Source: Voacanga thouarsii (taxonomy: Eukaryota; Streptophyta; Magnoliopsida; Gentianales; Apocynaceae). Taken from it: a stretch of DNA of 64,000 nt. The translations under genes and the position numbers were made by a program. The first letter of the stretch is position 1, and every line of letters begins with the position of its first letter. Below the pieces are notes generated by a model. It was not told where the DNA came from. It ran no database searches and saw only the letters and a list, made by a program, of their open reading frames with translations. Shown here piece by piece: positions 1-12,116 of this stretch. The stretch covers positions 2,313,736 to 2,377,735 of the forward strand of contig JANUWF010003375.1 in assembly GCA_026120185.1 (NCBI GenBank), written 5' to 3'.

Positions 1-1051
1 ATTTGATCAGGCTGTGGTTCTCATATTCGTGAGTATTGAGATACTCAAAGTTAACACATGGATGCTTGTTAATGGAACAAGTTCATTGGATGACCTAGCT
101 TTGAGATAATCACATGGATAACTATTTAATGCCAGTGATATAATCTCAATATAGCAAATGTATAAGTATTCTTAGACTTGAGATATCCAAGGTACTTTGT
201 TTGCTAAGCATTGTACTTTGATTCCAATCTTTGGAGCTCGATCGAGGGCCGCCTATAGGATGGATATTTGGTACATTGTGAGGTAAACAAAAGTAGTTGA
301 GAAGGTCAATAAAGGATTCACCACTCCTAATAGTAGAGGTGAATATCTCAGGGCCACTTGTAGGAATTACTACTCAAGAAGTCCTTGGCCAAGGTGATTG
401 TGTATTGAAAACAGTTCCAATTTATACATATCTAGAGTAATGGGTTCCTGGTACAAATACTATTGTATTCGGGCCAGAATTAATTCTGGAGGGAGTTGGT
501 ACTAATTCCGTAGTCCAAACCGAATGAGATATTGTATGGTGAAATGAGTTAATTGCACTAAAGTTTGTTATTGAAGGGTTCATGTCAAGTCACTTGACTT
601 CTTGGACTCTTGGGTGGTTATGAAGTGTTGCTAGATACCGATCATGATCTGGGAATATGGGTTTATTAATTGATGAATTAATAAACCAATCTTGATTATA
701 ATTAATAGGATTAGTTCTAATTAATTATGGATTATTAATCTCAAAGACGATTGGATTAATTCATGTTCGCTACCAAATGACCGAAAAACCTAATAGGTCA
801 CACACAATAGAGGGTTATATACTCAAGATATTATTTGATAACATAGTGGGGTTAATTGTGAGAAAGAGAAGTTGTTGTGGATAAATTATAATTAGTTATA
901 ATTTATGGTCTAAATTGTAATTGTGAGAACTTGATGTTTCCAATTACAATTAGGAAATTCTAATAGGATTAGAATTCTTAATTTTTAGTAGGGTTTTTTG
1001 TGTTATATGATGATATGGCCGCTAACCGTAGCTATGGGTAATACACACGAT

Positions 1052-1140
<89 letters not shown>

Positions 1141-1480
1141 TTGCTAAAAACGTGAAGAACCCTAGCCGCCATCTTTTTTTGCTAGTTCAGAAAATCTTGG
1201 TGCTTGAGTGTATCTTCTGTGTGGATTACTGTTAGAGATAATCACACACTATGATTATAGTGGTTAGACGTCCAACTCTTGTGGAGTTTGCATAAAAGGA
1301 TTGCTGGATCGCGCCTCAACTTGAAGAAGATCAATTTTGTTCTTCGGACGATCACCCAAAGGTAAAAGCTGTTACCTTTATTATCATTATGTCTTATTTT
1401 CTACACATAGACGGGTCCTGAGAAGGTATCTCGTTTTATTTTCCGCTACACCATATAGGATACGAGCCTGAGATACCCAA
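1..1480 (+). mobile_element. Copia-type LTR fragment (left end outside window)
   Basis: Non-coding block with the layout of a plant Ty1/copia LTR: AT-rich body, a long CT microsatellite downstream of it, and a tail around 1400-1445 that reads like the closing part of copia LTRs. No tRNA-Met type primer site follows; from about 1481 the sequence switches to the LTR of another element (see 1481-2093). The left end is cut by the window. No coding frame is present. The family assignment rests on overall resemblance, not on a matching second LTR, so confidence is moderate. Confidence 0.5.
1055..1137. repeat. (CT)n microsatellite
   Basis: About 41 uninterrupted CT units inside the copia-type LTR, just upstream of its presumed R/U5 tail. 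CT-rich tracts are common in plant LTR leaders. Confidence 0.97.
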
Positions 1481-2093
1481 TATGTTGTCTATTAACTTGC
1501 TTGGAAAATAGGTTAATTGCTAAGAATTGGGTAATTAAAGATTAATTGATGTCTGCCAGGATATGGATTCATTGGTTAATTTCACGTTTTAAATTTGTCA
1601 GGATATGGGGATTTAATCAAGGATTGTGTTTAATGCATCTTTTGGGTGAATTAGTTGAGACAAGATATGTGATGCTAATTTGTTTAGAAGATAGTAATTT
1701 CATGATTGGAAAAAAAACGTGAATCTATCTTAATCATTCATGATGCCAAGAGAATGATTAGTTATGATAATGATTGGGTACTTTAAAGTCGTGTTTGTCA
1801 AAATAATGGTTTGAGTTACATAATTCTCCATCCTTGTATGCATATATTCTTTTATTTTATTTTATTTTCCTTTTTATTCTTTTTCACTTTATTAAGTCGA
1901 TTAAACAATGAAAAAAAAGTGACTACTGCATACTTGTTCCTTGAAGATCGATACTCGTTTTAAACCCTATGCTATGCTTAATGATGAGTATGCTTGCTCA
2001 TATATGTAATTTAGGATTAACGTTTTAATTTAAACTTGATTGGGAATGTGCTTATTTTTATATAATTTTTTATACCCAAATTCATACACATCA
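1481..2093 (+). mobile_element. Truncated 5' LTR of LARD-type gypsy-like element
   Basis: The segment aligns along its whole length with 4807-5419, the right part of the element's 3' LTR, with scattered substitutions and a few small indels. It lacks the first roughly 800 bp of that LTR, so the 5' LTR is truncated exactly where the neighbouring copia-type LTR begins. It ends in ACATCA, like the 3' copy, and is followed by a primer-binding site. Confidence 0.85.
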
Positions 2094-4006
2094 AGTTTTT
2101 GGCGCCATCGCTGGGGAACAATATCATGAAAACTTAGATTTTGTTAATTTAACCATGTAAATATGTAAATTTGTACAATTGTTCTTTTTACAAAAAGATG
2201 TCATCTTTTGTATCTTGTGTATCTTTGTAATCTAATTTACTAACTTCTTGGGTTATCTTGACTTCTTTCTTTCGTCCTATATGTTTTTCTTTTTTGTACT
2301 ATTTTCTTTACTTTTTGCTTTTTTTTTTTTTAGTTTTTATGCTTTAGTGTGTTTTTTTTGTGTATTTTTCTTTCTAAGTACTTCAACAATGCTCCTTTCT
2401 GCTGGAATTCAACTCTTTTGTAGGAGAATGCACAATGCAATGGAAGTATTTTCTTTCTTCTTTTTTTCCCTTTATTTTGGGTCCCGTGGCAATATTTCCT
2501 TGCTCTATTTGTTTGGCCATTGAGGACAATGTCCAGTTTAAGTGTGGGGGAGTGGTTAGAATGGGAATTCTTCTATGCTTCATTCTTCTTGAAATTCTTT
2601 GAACCTTGGAATTCATCTATGCTTCATTCTTTTGAAATTCTTTGAACCTTTTGAGCAAATTTTTCAAATTTTTTTCTGATTTTTTGAGCTTTCAAAATGT
2701 ATTTGTAATGCATGTCTTTGTGCTAGATCAGAGAGCATATATTCTATATCATTTGTGGCTTATGCATGACTTTTTGCACGTACTTGGACTAAGTCGTTCT
2801 TGATCAAATGCTTTACATTGTTCTTAAACCTGTTTGTCTACTAAACTTCATTGGGCATTCTAGAACTTACTTGAATACCTCTCGAGGCAAAATAAGAAAG
2901 ACATTCATGATTTAACGTAGGAATGACAGTAATAAGCCTTCTTTGGATAGTTTGAGCTTTTTAAGCCTACCTATTTTATATTATCCCTAGTGCCTATTTT
3001 GAACCTAAATTGTTAATTTCTTTCTTAAACCCGTTATCATACTTTGTCCATTACATTTTTCTGAGATTTTGATTTACCTTCCAAATCTTTGATTACTCTT
3101 GATGGATAAAAGTATAAGTAGAAGAATTATGAGAGAGAATGCTTGTGTAAATGTCATGACTTGTTACTTTCAATCATGCATCATATGTTGAGTTGGAGTT
3201 TTGAAAGGAGAAAGGAGGAAGAAAAAGAAAGATTGAGAAAAACAAAAAGCTGCTAGAAAATGTTGAAAGAAAAAACTGAGAAACAAATAAAAGCAGCATT
3301 TGAAAAGAAGAGAAAAAGAAAAGAAAAGCTGAAAGAAAAAGAAAAGAAGAGTACAGGAAGAATGTTGGTTGAATTGGAATAAGAATTGCTGAAACTTTGA
3401 TGGTCTTGCATGTTATGATTAATGAGTTGAGAACTATTGATGAAAAGAATGCAAGATTTGCTTGAACTGTAATATGATTGCTATACAAGGTTATGGGTTT
3501 TTGATTGGTTTTGTGATAGGAGAGCAAGAAAAGTTTGGAATCTATTGGTACATTTTGTTTATCCTTTTCTTGCAAACTCTCATCTTCTTTGATATTTGAT
3601 TTTCCTATATCCTTTGTTTGACAGCTACATTACAAACCCTTTAGCCTTACATTACAAGCTTAAAAGTCCTACTTGACCTAAATAGAATCATGATATGTCT
3701 CGAATTAGTGGAGAGAGTGGATGAAAAGTAAGCTTATGGAATGCATATGTTTTTTGAACTAAACTTTTTCCAATGGTTTGAGAATGATGTTAAATGTTGG
3801 GATGGTTCTACTAGTCATTCTTCACTTACACAAGTCTTGCATTTGTTATGAAAGGTATAGTAGCATATATTTTGTTGTCTTGAATAAAGAAAGTATTGGA
3901 AATATTATTTTGAAATTGATTGAGTGATTTTGTGAAAACTTATGTTTTTTCCACTTGTCATTGATACATTGCTTGAGGACAAGCAAAGAGCTAAGTGTGG
4001 GGAATG
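2094..4006 (+). other. Non-coding internal domain with two polypurine-like tracts
   Basis: T-rich then A-rich sequence; the open frames in it (for example a phenylalanine-rich one at 2248-2523) are low-complexity artefacts. Two copies of a GAGGACAA...AAGTGTGGGG motif occur, at about 2521-2551 and 3975-4004. The second lies directly before the 3' LTR, where a polypurine tract primes plus-strand synthesis. The first suggests a composite or internally duplicated element. Confidence 0.7.
2100..2117 (+). promoter_or_regulatory. Primer-binding site of the LARD-type element
   Basis: TGGCGCCATCGCTGGGGA lies 6 bases after the 5' LTR end. It differs at three positions from TGGCGCCGTTGCCGGGGA, a primer site widely seen in plant gypsy elements and usually assigned to tRNA-Asp. 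The position supports the LTR boundary at 2093. Confidence 0.75.
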
Positions 4007-5419
4007 TGATAGGGCCTAAATTAGTCATATATTTTCTAGTTATTTAAGGCTATTTTGTGATATATTTTGTGCAATAAATGGTCATATTCCTTCATATTTG
4101 AGATTTTACCCCTAGAAAGGTATTTTGTGCATTATTTCAGATTTTAGGGGTAAAATAAGGCAAAATCGTCACTAAACAGACTAGAGACGACGCCCGCCAA
4201 GCCAGGACGGGCGGCACCGTCCACGTGCTACTGGCACACACTTCAAGGTAATAAAAAATCAGCGAAATAGGAGCTAAACAAAACACAGCCGGCGCTGGTT
4301 GGGAGCCCAAAGGCGGCGGTGCCTCGATTTTCGTGTGCATTTTTGACAATTTTTAGAGTTTTGGTATTTTTCTACTTCTATTCGGCCAGAAACCCTAGAG
4401 AGACGAATTTAGACACTTCTAAAGCCTATAAATAAAGGAAAAACACAAGTCAAAGGTATGAATACAAGGAGCAAAACACAAAATCACTCAAGATTAAAGA
4501 GGAATTCATCAAATCAAGGAGGATTGTACAAGAGAGTCTACGAAGGAAATAGAAGGAGGCTTGTCTATGAGTGCGTTCTTTTAACTTTGTTTTCTTTTCT
4601 TGAACAATGATGTATTAATTGTCTTATTATAATTTGACATTGTTTTTGAAATTCATGATTTTTAGAGTTACTTTGATCTTTTGGTTAATTGATTGATATT
4701 CTTGGTATTTAATTACTTATGCTAATTATGAGATTAATTTGTCGTTTCGTTCTATTAACTTGCATGGAAAATGGGTTGGTGGTGGTCTCAATTCATTAAT
4801 TTCATATTTGTTGTCTATTAACTTGCTTGGAAAATGGGTTAATTGCTAAGAATTGGGTAATTAAAGGTTAATTGATGTCTGCCAGGATATGGATTCATTG
4901 GTTAATTTCATGTTTTAAATTTGCCAGGATATGGAGATTTAATCAAGGATTGTGTTTAATGCATCTTTTAGATGAATTATTTGAGATAGGATATGTGATG
5001 CTAATTTGTCTAGAAGATAGTGATTTCATGGATTGGAAAAGAAATGAATCTATCTTAATCCTTCATGATGCCAAGAGAATGATTAGTTATGATAATGATT
5101 TGGTACTTTAAGGTTGTGTTTGTCAAAATAATGGTTTAAGTTACATAATTCTCCATCCTTGACATGTATATATTTTTTTATTTTCTTTTATTTTCCTTTT
5201 TATACTTTTTCACTTTATTGAGTTGGTTAAACAATGAAAGAAAAGTGATTACTGCATACTTGTTCCTTGAGGATCGATACTCATTTTAAACCCGATGCTA
5301 TACTTAATGATGAGTATGCTTGCTCATATGTGTAATTTAAGATTAACGTTTTAATTTAAACTTGATTGGGAATGTGCTTATTTTTATATGATTTTTTATA
5401 CCCAAATTCGTACACATCA
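4007..5419 (+). mobile_element. 3' LTR of LARD-type element (1413 bp)
   Basis: Starts TGATAGGG directly after the polypurine tract and ends ACACATCA, giving inverted TGAT/ATCA termini. The last 613 bp match 1481-2093. A TATA box (TATAAATAAA, near 4429-4438) sits mid-LTR, followed by an AC-rich untranslated stretch, the usual U3/R layout. Open frames within it are LTR shadows, not genes. Confidence 0.85.
4429..4438 (+). promoter_or_regulatory. LTR TATA box
   Basis: TATAAATAAA in a GC-to-AT transition of the 3' LTR, preceded by GC-rich U3 sequence (about 4165-4320). Position fits an LTR promoter; activity is unknown. Confidence 0.5.
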
Positions 5420-5424
5420 AAGGT

Positions 5425-5568
5425 TTCCACCTTCCCATTCGCTCCCCTCTTCCTCTTGTATAACCACTTACACCCAATGGGTTTTATCCCTTCAGGTAAA
5501 GCTATAAAATCCCAAACCTGATTGAAGTATAGAGACTCAATCTCTGTTTTCATTACTTCATGCCACAA
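5425..5568 (-). pseudogene. Copia reverse transcriptase, N-terminal fragment
   Basis: The minus frame reads W(H)EVMKTEIESL...W.F..LPEGIKPIGCKWLYKRKR.ANG, the conserved start of the copia RT domain. Only about 45 residues remain; the catalytic YVDD block is absent because the LARD element interrupts the gene. Upstream (5569-5866, minus) is a degenerate spacer with the serine- and glutamate-rich composition typical of the copia integrase-RT linker. Confidence 0.88.
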
Positions 5569-5866
5569 ATCTGCATTGGCATCAATAATAGATTCTTCGT
5601 ATCTAGTGGGGTCTTGTTCCTAATGGTCAGAGACCAGCTCAAAAGCTTCTCCTGTACATCTTTCTGAAACTTTAGATCTCCTCCCACTACGATGAAGCTC
5701 CGTTTGTACAGGTTCTTGAGGTTGTACCTCTTCTTGTTCCATAATCGGGTTTGAAGAAGTTGATTCCAAAGATAACTTCTCCTCGAATTCCAACCTTGTT
5801 GAACCTTTTGGTGGAAGTACTTTGATCATCCTTCAAGTATCTAGCATTAGTACTTACTAGTGCTTT

Positions 5867-6475
5867 TTACTCATTGGAATGATAAAAGTAACATCTTTTT
5901 GTCCCTTTTGGATACCCAACAAAGTAACATAATTCTGATCTTAGTTCTAATTTGTCTCCCTTGATTAATGCATAAGTTGGATAGCCCCATAGCTTGAGGT
6001 GATTTAGACTTGGCTTATGCTCAGTCCACATATCATAAGGTGTCCTAGGTACTGACTTGGAAGGTACCAAGTTCAGAATATATGCTGTTGTTTCCAAGAC
6101 ATATCCCCAAAAAGAGACCGAAAGAGTAGCATGAGACATCATACTTCGGACCATTTCCATTAATGTCATGTTTCTTCTCTCAGCTACTCCATTCTACTAG
6201 GGTGTACCCAGGGCAAAGAGCTGGGATAATATTCCATAATGTATCATGTAATCCTTAAACACACCAAGGAGGTATTCTCCACCATGATCTAATCGTAAAG
6301 TTTTGATCAGTTTACCTGTCCAACACTCCACTTCAGCTTTAAACTCTTTGAACTTATCAAAAGATTCAGACTTGTGCCTCATCAGGTAGACATAACCAAA
6401 CTTTGTATAATCATCCGTGAAAGTGATGAAGTACTCAAAGCCCCCTCTAACTTGAGTAGACAAAGGACCACACAT
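5867..6475 (-). pseudogene. Copia integrase (two frame-shifted pieces)
   Basis: The 6475-6197 piece has the integrase core FITFTDDYTKFGYVYLM and RLDHGGEYL, containing conserved acidic positions of the D,D,E triad. The 6169-5867 piece continues in another frame with SFWGYVLETTAYILNLVPSK and TPYDMW, the downstream copia integrase signature. A stop and a frameshift near 6180 separate them, so no intact enzyme can be made. Confidence 0.9.
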
Positions 6476-6621
6476 ATCAGTATGAACAAGACCTAATATC
6501 TCCTTGACTCATCAACCTTTTGGGTGAATGACCTTTTGGTCATTTTTCCTATAAGGCAGGATTCACATTGAGGCCAAGTTTCCAATCTTAATGAGCCCAG
6601 GGGCCCATCATAGAATAACCT

Positions 6622-7090
6622 CTAAATCCTGGTTGAGTTAATATGACCCAATCTTAGATGCCAAAGATATGAGTCATTGACATTGGTTTTTCTCTTCTTA
6701 CTTAAAGGTTCAGATTGAGCATTATTTATTTGATTGTTTGTAGGATTTAAAGAGAATAAATTTCCATGCATGTGCCCTGTACATAAAACTTCTCCATTTC
6801 TACTGATAGTAATACCAGAATGGAAAGAAACAGAATATCCATAATTTATTAGCTTTGCAACTAAAATCAAATTCTGTCTAAAACTGGGTACATATAAAAT
6901 ATCCTTTAATACAACTACTTTATTACAATAAAAAACAAGATCCAGCTCTCCCACTGTAAAAGCCCATACTCGTGCTCCATTTCCTACTCGTGGTCCATAC
7001 TCGCCCTTCTAGAGTCTTCTTATCTTCCTAAACCCCTACAAGGAATCACAAATATGACCAGTGGCACTAGAATCAACAATCCAATTGAGA
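6622..7090 (-). pseudogene. Copia protease and pre-integrase region
   Basis: The minus strand at about 7090-7045 encodes WIVDSSATGHICD, the copia protease active-site region with DSS in place of the usual DSG. At 6954-6622 follow a beta-rich protease tail and YLWHLRLGHINS, the GAG-pre-integrase motif. Frames are interrupted between the two. Confidence 0.85.
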
Positions 7091-7164
7091 GTTGATCTAA
7101 CTATTGAAATAGACTCTAGATAGAAAACAATAGTTGTAGGGTTTTTCTTGGCCTAAAGTTCTAG

Positions 7165-7950
7165 ACACTCCTTTTTCCAGTGTCCTTTCTGCCCGCATTT
7201 GAAGCATTTGCCTTTGGGCTTCTTGGGCTGGTTCTTGGGTTGGGCATGTGAGTTTCCTTTCTTCTACTTGAACTTCCTGCGCTTGGGCCCAATTCTAGAA
7301 AAAAAAAGTCCTAACAATCGTAGCCTTAGACTGTGGCTTCATGACCTTCTCCGCTACCTGGAGCTCTTTTATTAACTCAGTTAAAGTCATGTTCAATTTG
7401 TTCATGTTGTAGTTCAACTTAAATTGAGTAAAAGAGCCTGGTAAAGTTTCAAGAACCATGTTCACTTGGCTCTTGGGATTAATAATAGTCCCTAAGACTT
7501 TCGCTTCCTCGAAAGTAGCAATCATTTTGAGCATATACTCCCTGACTGATGTTCCCTCTGCCATCTTAGTGTTTATTATTGTCCCAAGAGCTTCCTGCCT
7601 TGAAAGCCGACTCTTATCGGTGAACATCGTGGCTAATAATTGGCTAATGTCATATTAGATATGGAGTGGCTATGTGCTCGTGTTTTAACTGGAGCACATT
7701 AGACATGAAGGCCAACATGTAGCATCGAGCTATTTCGTTAGCCTTTTTTCATACTTTTTCAGCCTCACACTCCTCCATAGTAGAACCCTCCTCGATAACA
7801 GGGCAGGTTTCAAAGAGGACATACTTATACTCCTCAACAGTGAGTATTATGTCCAAATTCCTTTTCCGGTCCACATAATTCAAACCTGTTAGCTTATTTT
7901 CATGGAGAATAACGGATAAAGGACTGAAAGAACCTCCACCAATTATTTCT
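7165..7950 (-). pseudogene. Copia gag with CCHC zinc knuckle
   Basis: From about 7950 downward the frame reads SVILHENKLTGLNY.D.KRNLDI.L, the UBN2-type gag start, followed by stops. 7660-7295 is an open piece with EYMLKMIATFEEAKVLG and NMTLTELIKELQ, typical of this gag. The zinc knuckle CFKCGQKGHWKKEC lies at 7206-7165. The region is broken by stops near 7640 and 7750. Confidence 0.88.
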
Positions 7951-9621
7951 GAAATATCAAAAATAAAAGAAAATTTAATTTGTAAAAAAATAAAAAATTT
8001 GCGACTTTATCCTCATATTAATTCTGATAATAGTTAACCCTATCATTATTATTTTTAATATGATTAATTTGGCTCTTAGAAAAACTGACATAGCTTCTTA
8101 GAAAGATTAACAGTTTTCTAAGCTAAGTGTATTAATCACCACAAATTGATTTTCATGCTGGGTAATGATCTAGAAGATAACTTCATCGTGGGATGACCGT
8201 CTCTTCTCATTTCCTATGAACATTCCTCGCACTATAACTTTCAACGTGGGCTGGCCGATTATAGCACGTGTCCCGAGTTATTAATTATATCCATTCATTA
8301 GTTCTAGATCCTTGTGGTATCCCCATCCTATACGAGTTCACTCCAAGGGAGACGCGAGGAGACCTACGATCTCTAATGAGGATCGTGATAGAAGCCGTGG
8401 GGCCATTGGAACCCCTCTCACACTTAGTATTTTAAAATAAGGGGTTTTCTTGAATAATATATTTTGAAATTTTCAATTAAGTCCTCTTTTAACTTAAAAT
8501 AAAATATCTAAACCCATAAAAATTTCTATGTTAAGATTTATACATTTTGAGAAATTTTTTCATAGATTAATTTTATTTAAGTTAATAAACTTAATAATTT
8601 CAAAAAATTTCCAATAAAATTTTCGAGAGATTTTGATCTCAAGTTTTGACAAAAATAATTTTTCTTGTTAAAATTCAATCAAAATGGTTTTCTATTTTAA
8701 TTCATAAAAATATCTAAATTCAATATATTTTCTATGTCAAGTATAAAATCCTTTTAGAAAATATCCAAGAATTAATTTTTGTTCGAATTAAAATTAATCA
8801 TTTGATTTAAGAAAAATATTTTTCTTTGTCAAAATTTCCAAAGACTTTGGTCTTTGAGAAAACGCGCACATAGGGTACAAAAAGGAATAAGCATGTTAGA
8901 AAATTGTAAATGTTTTGATACTTTTCTATTCTTTTAACCTAAGTGTTCAAATAATAGAATTAAATACATTAATTAATTAATGGTCTTGTTTAATCCTAAA
9001 ATTTCTTTTACTATTATTTTTTATGCAAAATATTTAAATAATATTAACTATTGCAATAAAAATAACTTCGTCTGGTATGGAACAAAAAAAAATTTGTTTT
9101 TTATTCGGTCGGGTCCATGCACCCGCCACATTGGATCACAGCCATGGAAAAACCTATGGGCCGGATCCGGGCGGGTGGACCCGACCCGCCCAGTTGCGGG
9201 GTCAAAATTTTAACCACGCAACGAAATGCTTTGCAATTGCAAAATGCAATTGCAATTTTGGCTTCCTTGCGCCGCGCATGGCTTGGAGCTGCGGCTGATG
9301 GCTTCTCTCACAGCATGCGGCTCGATTTAGCTTGGTGGCTCGGCTCATCTTCTCTAGAATGCATCTTGCGAATTCTTCTGCGATTTTTCTTCCATTTTCA
9401 CTCAAAAATCATCCAAACAATTGCCTATGCCCTTAAAAAATACTAGACTTACACGATATATATGAAAGCAATCAAAATACATTGTTCCTATGCTTCCACT
9501 CACAAAGCTTATAGTGAAACTACCCATACCAGTAAATACGAAAGATCACAGATTTCAACAAAAACAAATATTTTCTTATTTTAGTTAAACCTAACATGCT
9601 TCTTACATTTGCAAAACCATA
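7951..9621 (-). other. Long untranslated leader of the copia element
   Basis: About 1.67 kb lies between the primer site and gag, longer than most copia leaders. It includes a GC-rich island at 9100-9350 in an otherwise AT-rich block. Open frames in 8980-9446 do not resemble any protein. It could be native leader sequence or an old secondary insertion; I see no flanking repeats. Confidence 0.5.
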
Positions 9622-9634
9622 GCTCTGATACCAA
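9622..9634 (-). promoter_or_regulatory. tRNA-Met type primer-binding site
   Basis: Minus strand TTGGTATCAGAGC, the primer site complementary to initiator tRNA-Met used by most plant copia elements. It lies one base inside the LTR end at 9636, which fixes orientation and the LTR boundary. Confidence 0.93.
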
Positions 9635-9635
9635 T

Positions 9636-11147
9636 TGAAGGCTTAAAATGACAAAAATCATCAAAACGAAAGCATGTTAGGAAAACGAAAAATTTACCTC
9701 TGTGATTAAATGGTCCTCTTCACACTAGTGTAAATGTTTTTTTTCTTTTATTATTTTTTTATTTTATATAATTATTTAAATAAATTAATAATTTTTTATA
9801 AATTTTATTTTACATTGATCTTATTTATTGGGCCAAATAAAATTATTTATTCTTGGACTTAAACACCCATAAATAAAAATTTTCAATTATTTATTTTCTG
9901 GACTTTATTAAACAACCCAAAAAATAATAACAAGCCCAAATAGACCAAATAAAATTTTATACATTTTATCTAGTTCCAAATTAATTTTCTAATTATTCAA
10001 TCTGGGCCTTAGGCCCTCAATAATTAATTAACCAATTAAATTAGATAAAATAAATACTCACTCGGGCCTTTTATTTTATTCTAGTCTAATAATAAATTAA
10101 ACTAATAAAATAAAAAACTCATAATTATCAAGACCAATTCCTTAACCCAAATCTTTCATGACTTAAGGGCCATTCCGAGGACCAAAAGACACATTGCCTT
10201 TGGCTACTAAAATGACCAAAATACCTATCCTATATAAATAGCTATATTTTGCATTTTAAATTTCTTAATATCACAATAAGGAAATATTACCCCAAGGACA
10301 ATGCTGCGTTAGCAAAGTCTTCAACCTACAAGTGTAATGATTAAAATACCTATCTATGCATTGCCATGTAATTAGAGAAAAAGAGTGTATTAACACCTTT
10401 CTAATAGACATCTACCATCCTTAGACCTCTAGTCCAATGATCCACGATTCCTGAAATGTTTCTACTTTTCACGGGAGTTACGCTAAAGTAAACATCCAAG
10501 TCATGTTCCCCAGGACCCTGGATAATTAGATCATTTGAACAGTCACAAGGGGCGATATAGCGTAGAAGCTATCTTGCACAAGTCTGTCTTAACTAACTAG
10601 TCACATATACTCAACATACAAGTATATTAGTTCTACGAAAAAACGTCAGCTACAGTATATCAAAGTATATGCTTCTAGCTTTGTCAGATCACCAACTCAT
10701 ACTCAAGCAGTAGAGTACTAGTCCATGCTGTAGCAGAATAGTCTGGATTTTTTTTAAATAGTACTTTTAGAAACTACTATTACAGGTCATGTTCTACGTA
10801 TTCGAAATACGCTCATGCTATAAAGTGAGTGGACTACTCACTGGCTAAAGGTAAGCCATTCCCCATTTGGAATTCATAACACAATAACTTATACATGATG
10901 AGATTCCTATTCTCATCAATCGATTAAGAACAAATATTTATGTGTTACGTAATCCGTGATCCATACCTTACTGTGAAAGACTACCATTTACATGGATCAC
11001 TTATTTAAACACAATGGGTCCTTTCCAAACGAAAATTGTGTACAAATAAAATGTAAATTCACAAACAAATTTTGAGAATAAATTCTTTTATTAATAAATT
11101 CGATAATTACATCAGATAAACTAGTCTAGAGAGTATATATTCCAACA
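9636..11147 (-). mobile_element. 5' LTR of minus-strand copia element (1512 bp)
   Basis: On the minus strand it begins TGTTGGAATA at 11147 and ends in CA next to the primer site. Its length and AT-rich composition fit a copia LTR. The matching 3' LTR is not in the window, so the boundaries rest on the TG..CA ends and the primer site. Confidence 0.8.
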
Positions 11148-12116
11148 TTGAGGAGCACCATTTTATCTTCACGATACTTTCTGTTACCTTATCTTGAAGT
11201 TAGGGGTTTCTTTTCATGGATATACCTTTATATAGTTTAACTTTCCTATCCAACTTTCAAGTGTTTCTTGCCGACGTATTGGAATATAGTAAAGCTTACA
11301 AAACTTCTTGATGTTTATCTGAAGGTGAACATTTTTTAAGGGATTGCCTTACCCGATGCTCCAAAATTTGGAAAAGTATTTGGAGGATAGTTTATTGGAA
11401 GGTTCCCCCTCCCCCCTCCCCCCCCCCCCCCCTCATCTCTCTCTCTTTTCCCCCTTCACACTACTAATGACATATAACCTCTAATCGTAGATGAATGGTG
11501 CATATGGTTCTTTCACAATGTGAAGGATACCGGTTTTATATGTGTGGTTTTACATGTAAAGATGATGCTACTCAACCATTAAAATAGCTTTACACACTGG
11601 AATGCTCTCATGCTAACTTAGTAGTTATTACTCTCTTTGAGTTCATGACATATACTCATAGAACAATTGACGTATTGGGAGTTTTGACTATCCTTATCCT
11701 TTATAGAATTTATGCAAACTTTCCATTTTAATTCTATGTAATTTTGCTAACCATTTATCATCCAGTTAGAAAAGTCCACTCTTCTTTTTAAAAAAAAAAA
11801 TTAATTAAAAAATATATTTTTTTAATTTCACCTGATTTTAAGTTAATATACTAAACAATATATGGTTGCATTCCCTTTTGAAGCCCATGATTGTGAAAAC
11901 TGATGTTTCACAATCCCTACTTTGTGGAGGATGCTGGACAACTATGCTATTTCACCGTAGCTTGTGCAATAATACCAAAATTGGGTCTACACCAGATGTG
12001 TCCCATCTAACAACATAATTTTAGTGGACCTATTTGGTTATTGTCCATGGAGTTTATATTGGTAGGATACCTTTACTTGCCTGTATGAATTTTTATTATT
12101 AGTTAATGATATGCAG
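11148..12116. other. Intergenic or intron-like sequence
   Basis: AT-rich sequence without a recognisable gene. It contains a C-rich tract at about 11404-11454, and its far edge is the acceptor of the first thioesterase exon. Confidence 0.5.

Larger units (their letters stand above)
1481..5419 (+). mobile_element. Non-autonomous LTR element (LARD type), 5' truncated
   Basis: A partial 5' LTR (1481-2093), a primer site, about 1.9 kb of internal sequence without gag or pol, a polypurine tract and a complete 3' LTR (4007-5419). The absence of any recognisable retroviral domain between the LTRs is why I call it a LARD-type derivative that must have been mobilised in trans. It lies inside a minus-strand copia element: RT sequence resumes a few bases after the 3' LTR. 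Confidence 0.8.
5425..11147 (-). mobile_element. Decayed Ty1/copia element, 3' part missing
   Basis: Read on the minus strand: 5' LTR (11147 to 9636), tRNA-Met primer site, about 1.6 kb leader, gag, CCHC knuckle, protease, pre-integrase, integrase and the first part of reverse transcriptase. That domain order is diagnostic of copia. The element stops at 5425, where the LARD 3' LTR begins, and no RT, RNaseH or 3' LTR continuation is visible on the other side. Multiple stops and frameshifts make it a pseudogene. Confidence 0.9.

Noticed and set aside
2248..2523. 91-residue phenylalanine-rich open frame
   Set aside because: It is a T-rich low-complexity translation inside the non-coding interior of the LARD element.
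4137..4349. Minus-strand 70-residue open frame in a GC-richer patch
   Set aside because: It lies within the U3 part of the 3' LTR and has no protein resemblance.
4872..5111. 79-residue plus-strand open frame
   Set aside because: It is LTR sequence; the matching copy at 1545-1790 has a frameshift and stop, so no coding constraint.
9117..9446. 109-residue open frame in a GC-rich island
   Set aside because: Overlapping frames on both strands are all open because of base composition; no family resemblance, and it lies in the copia leader.
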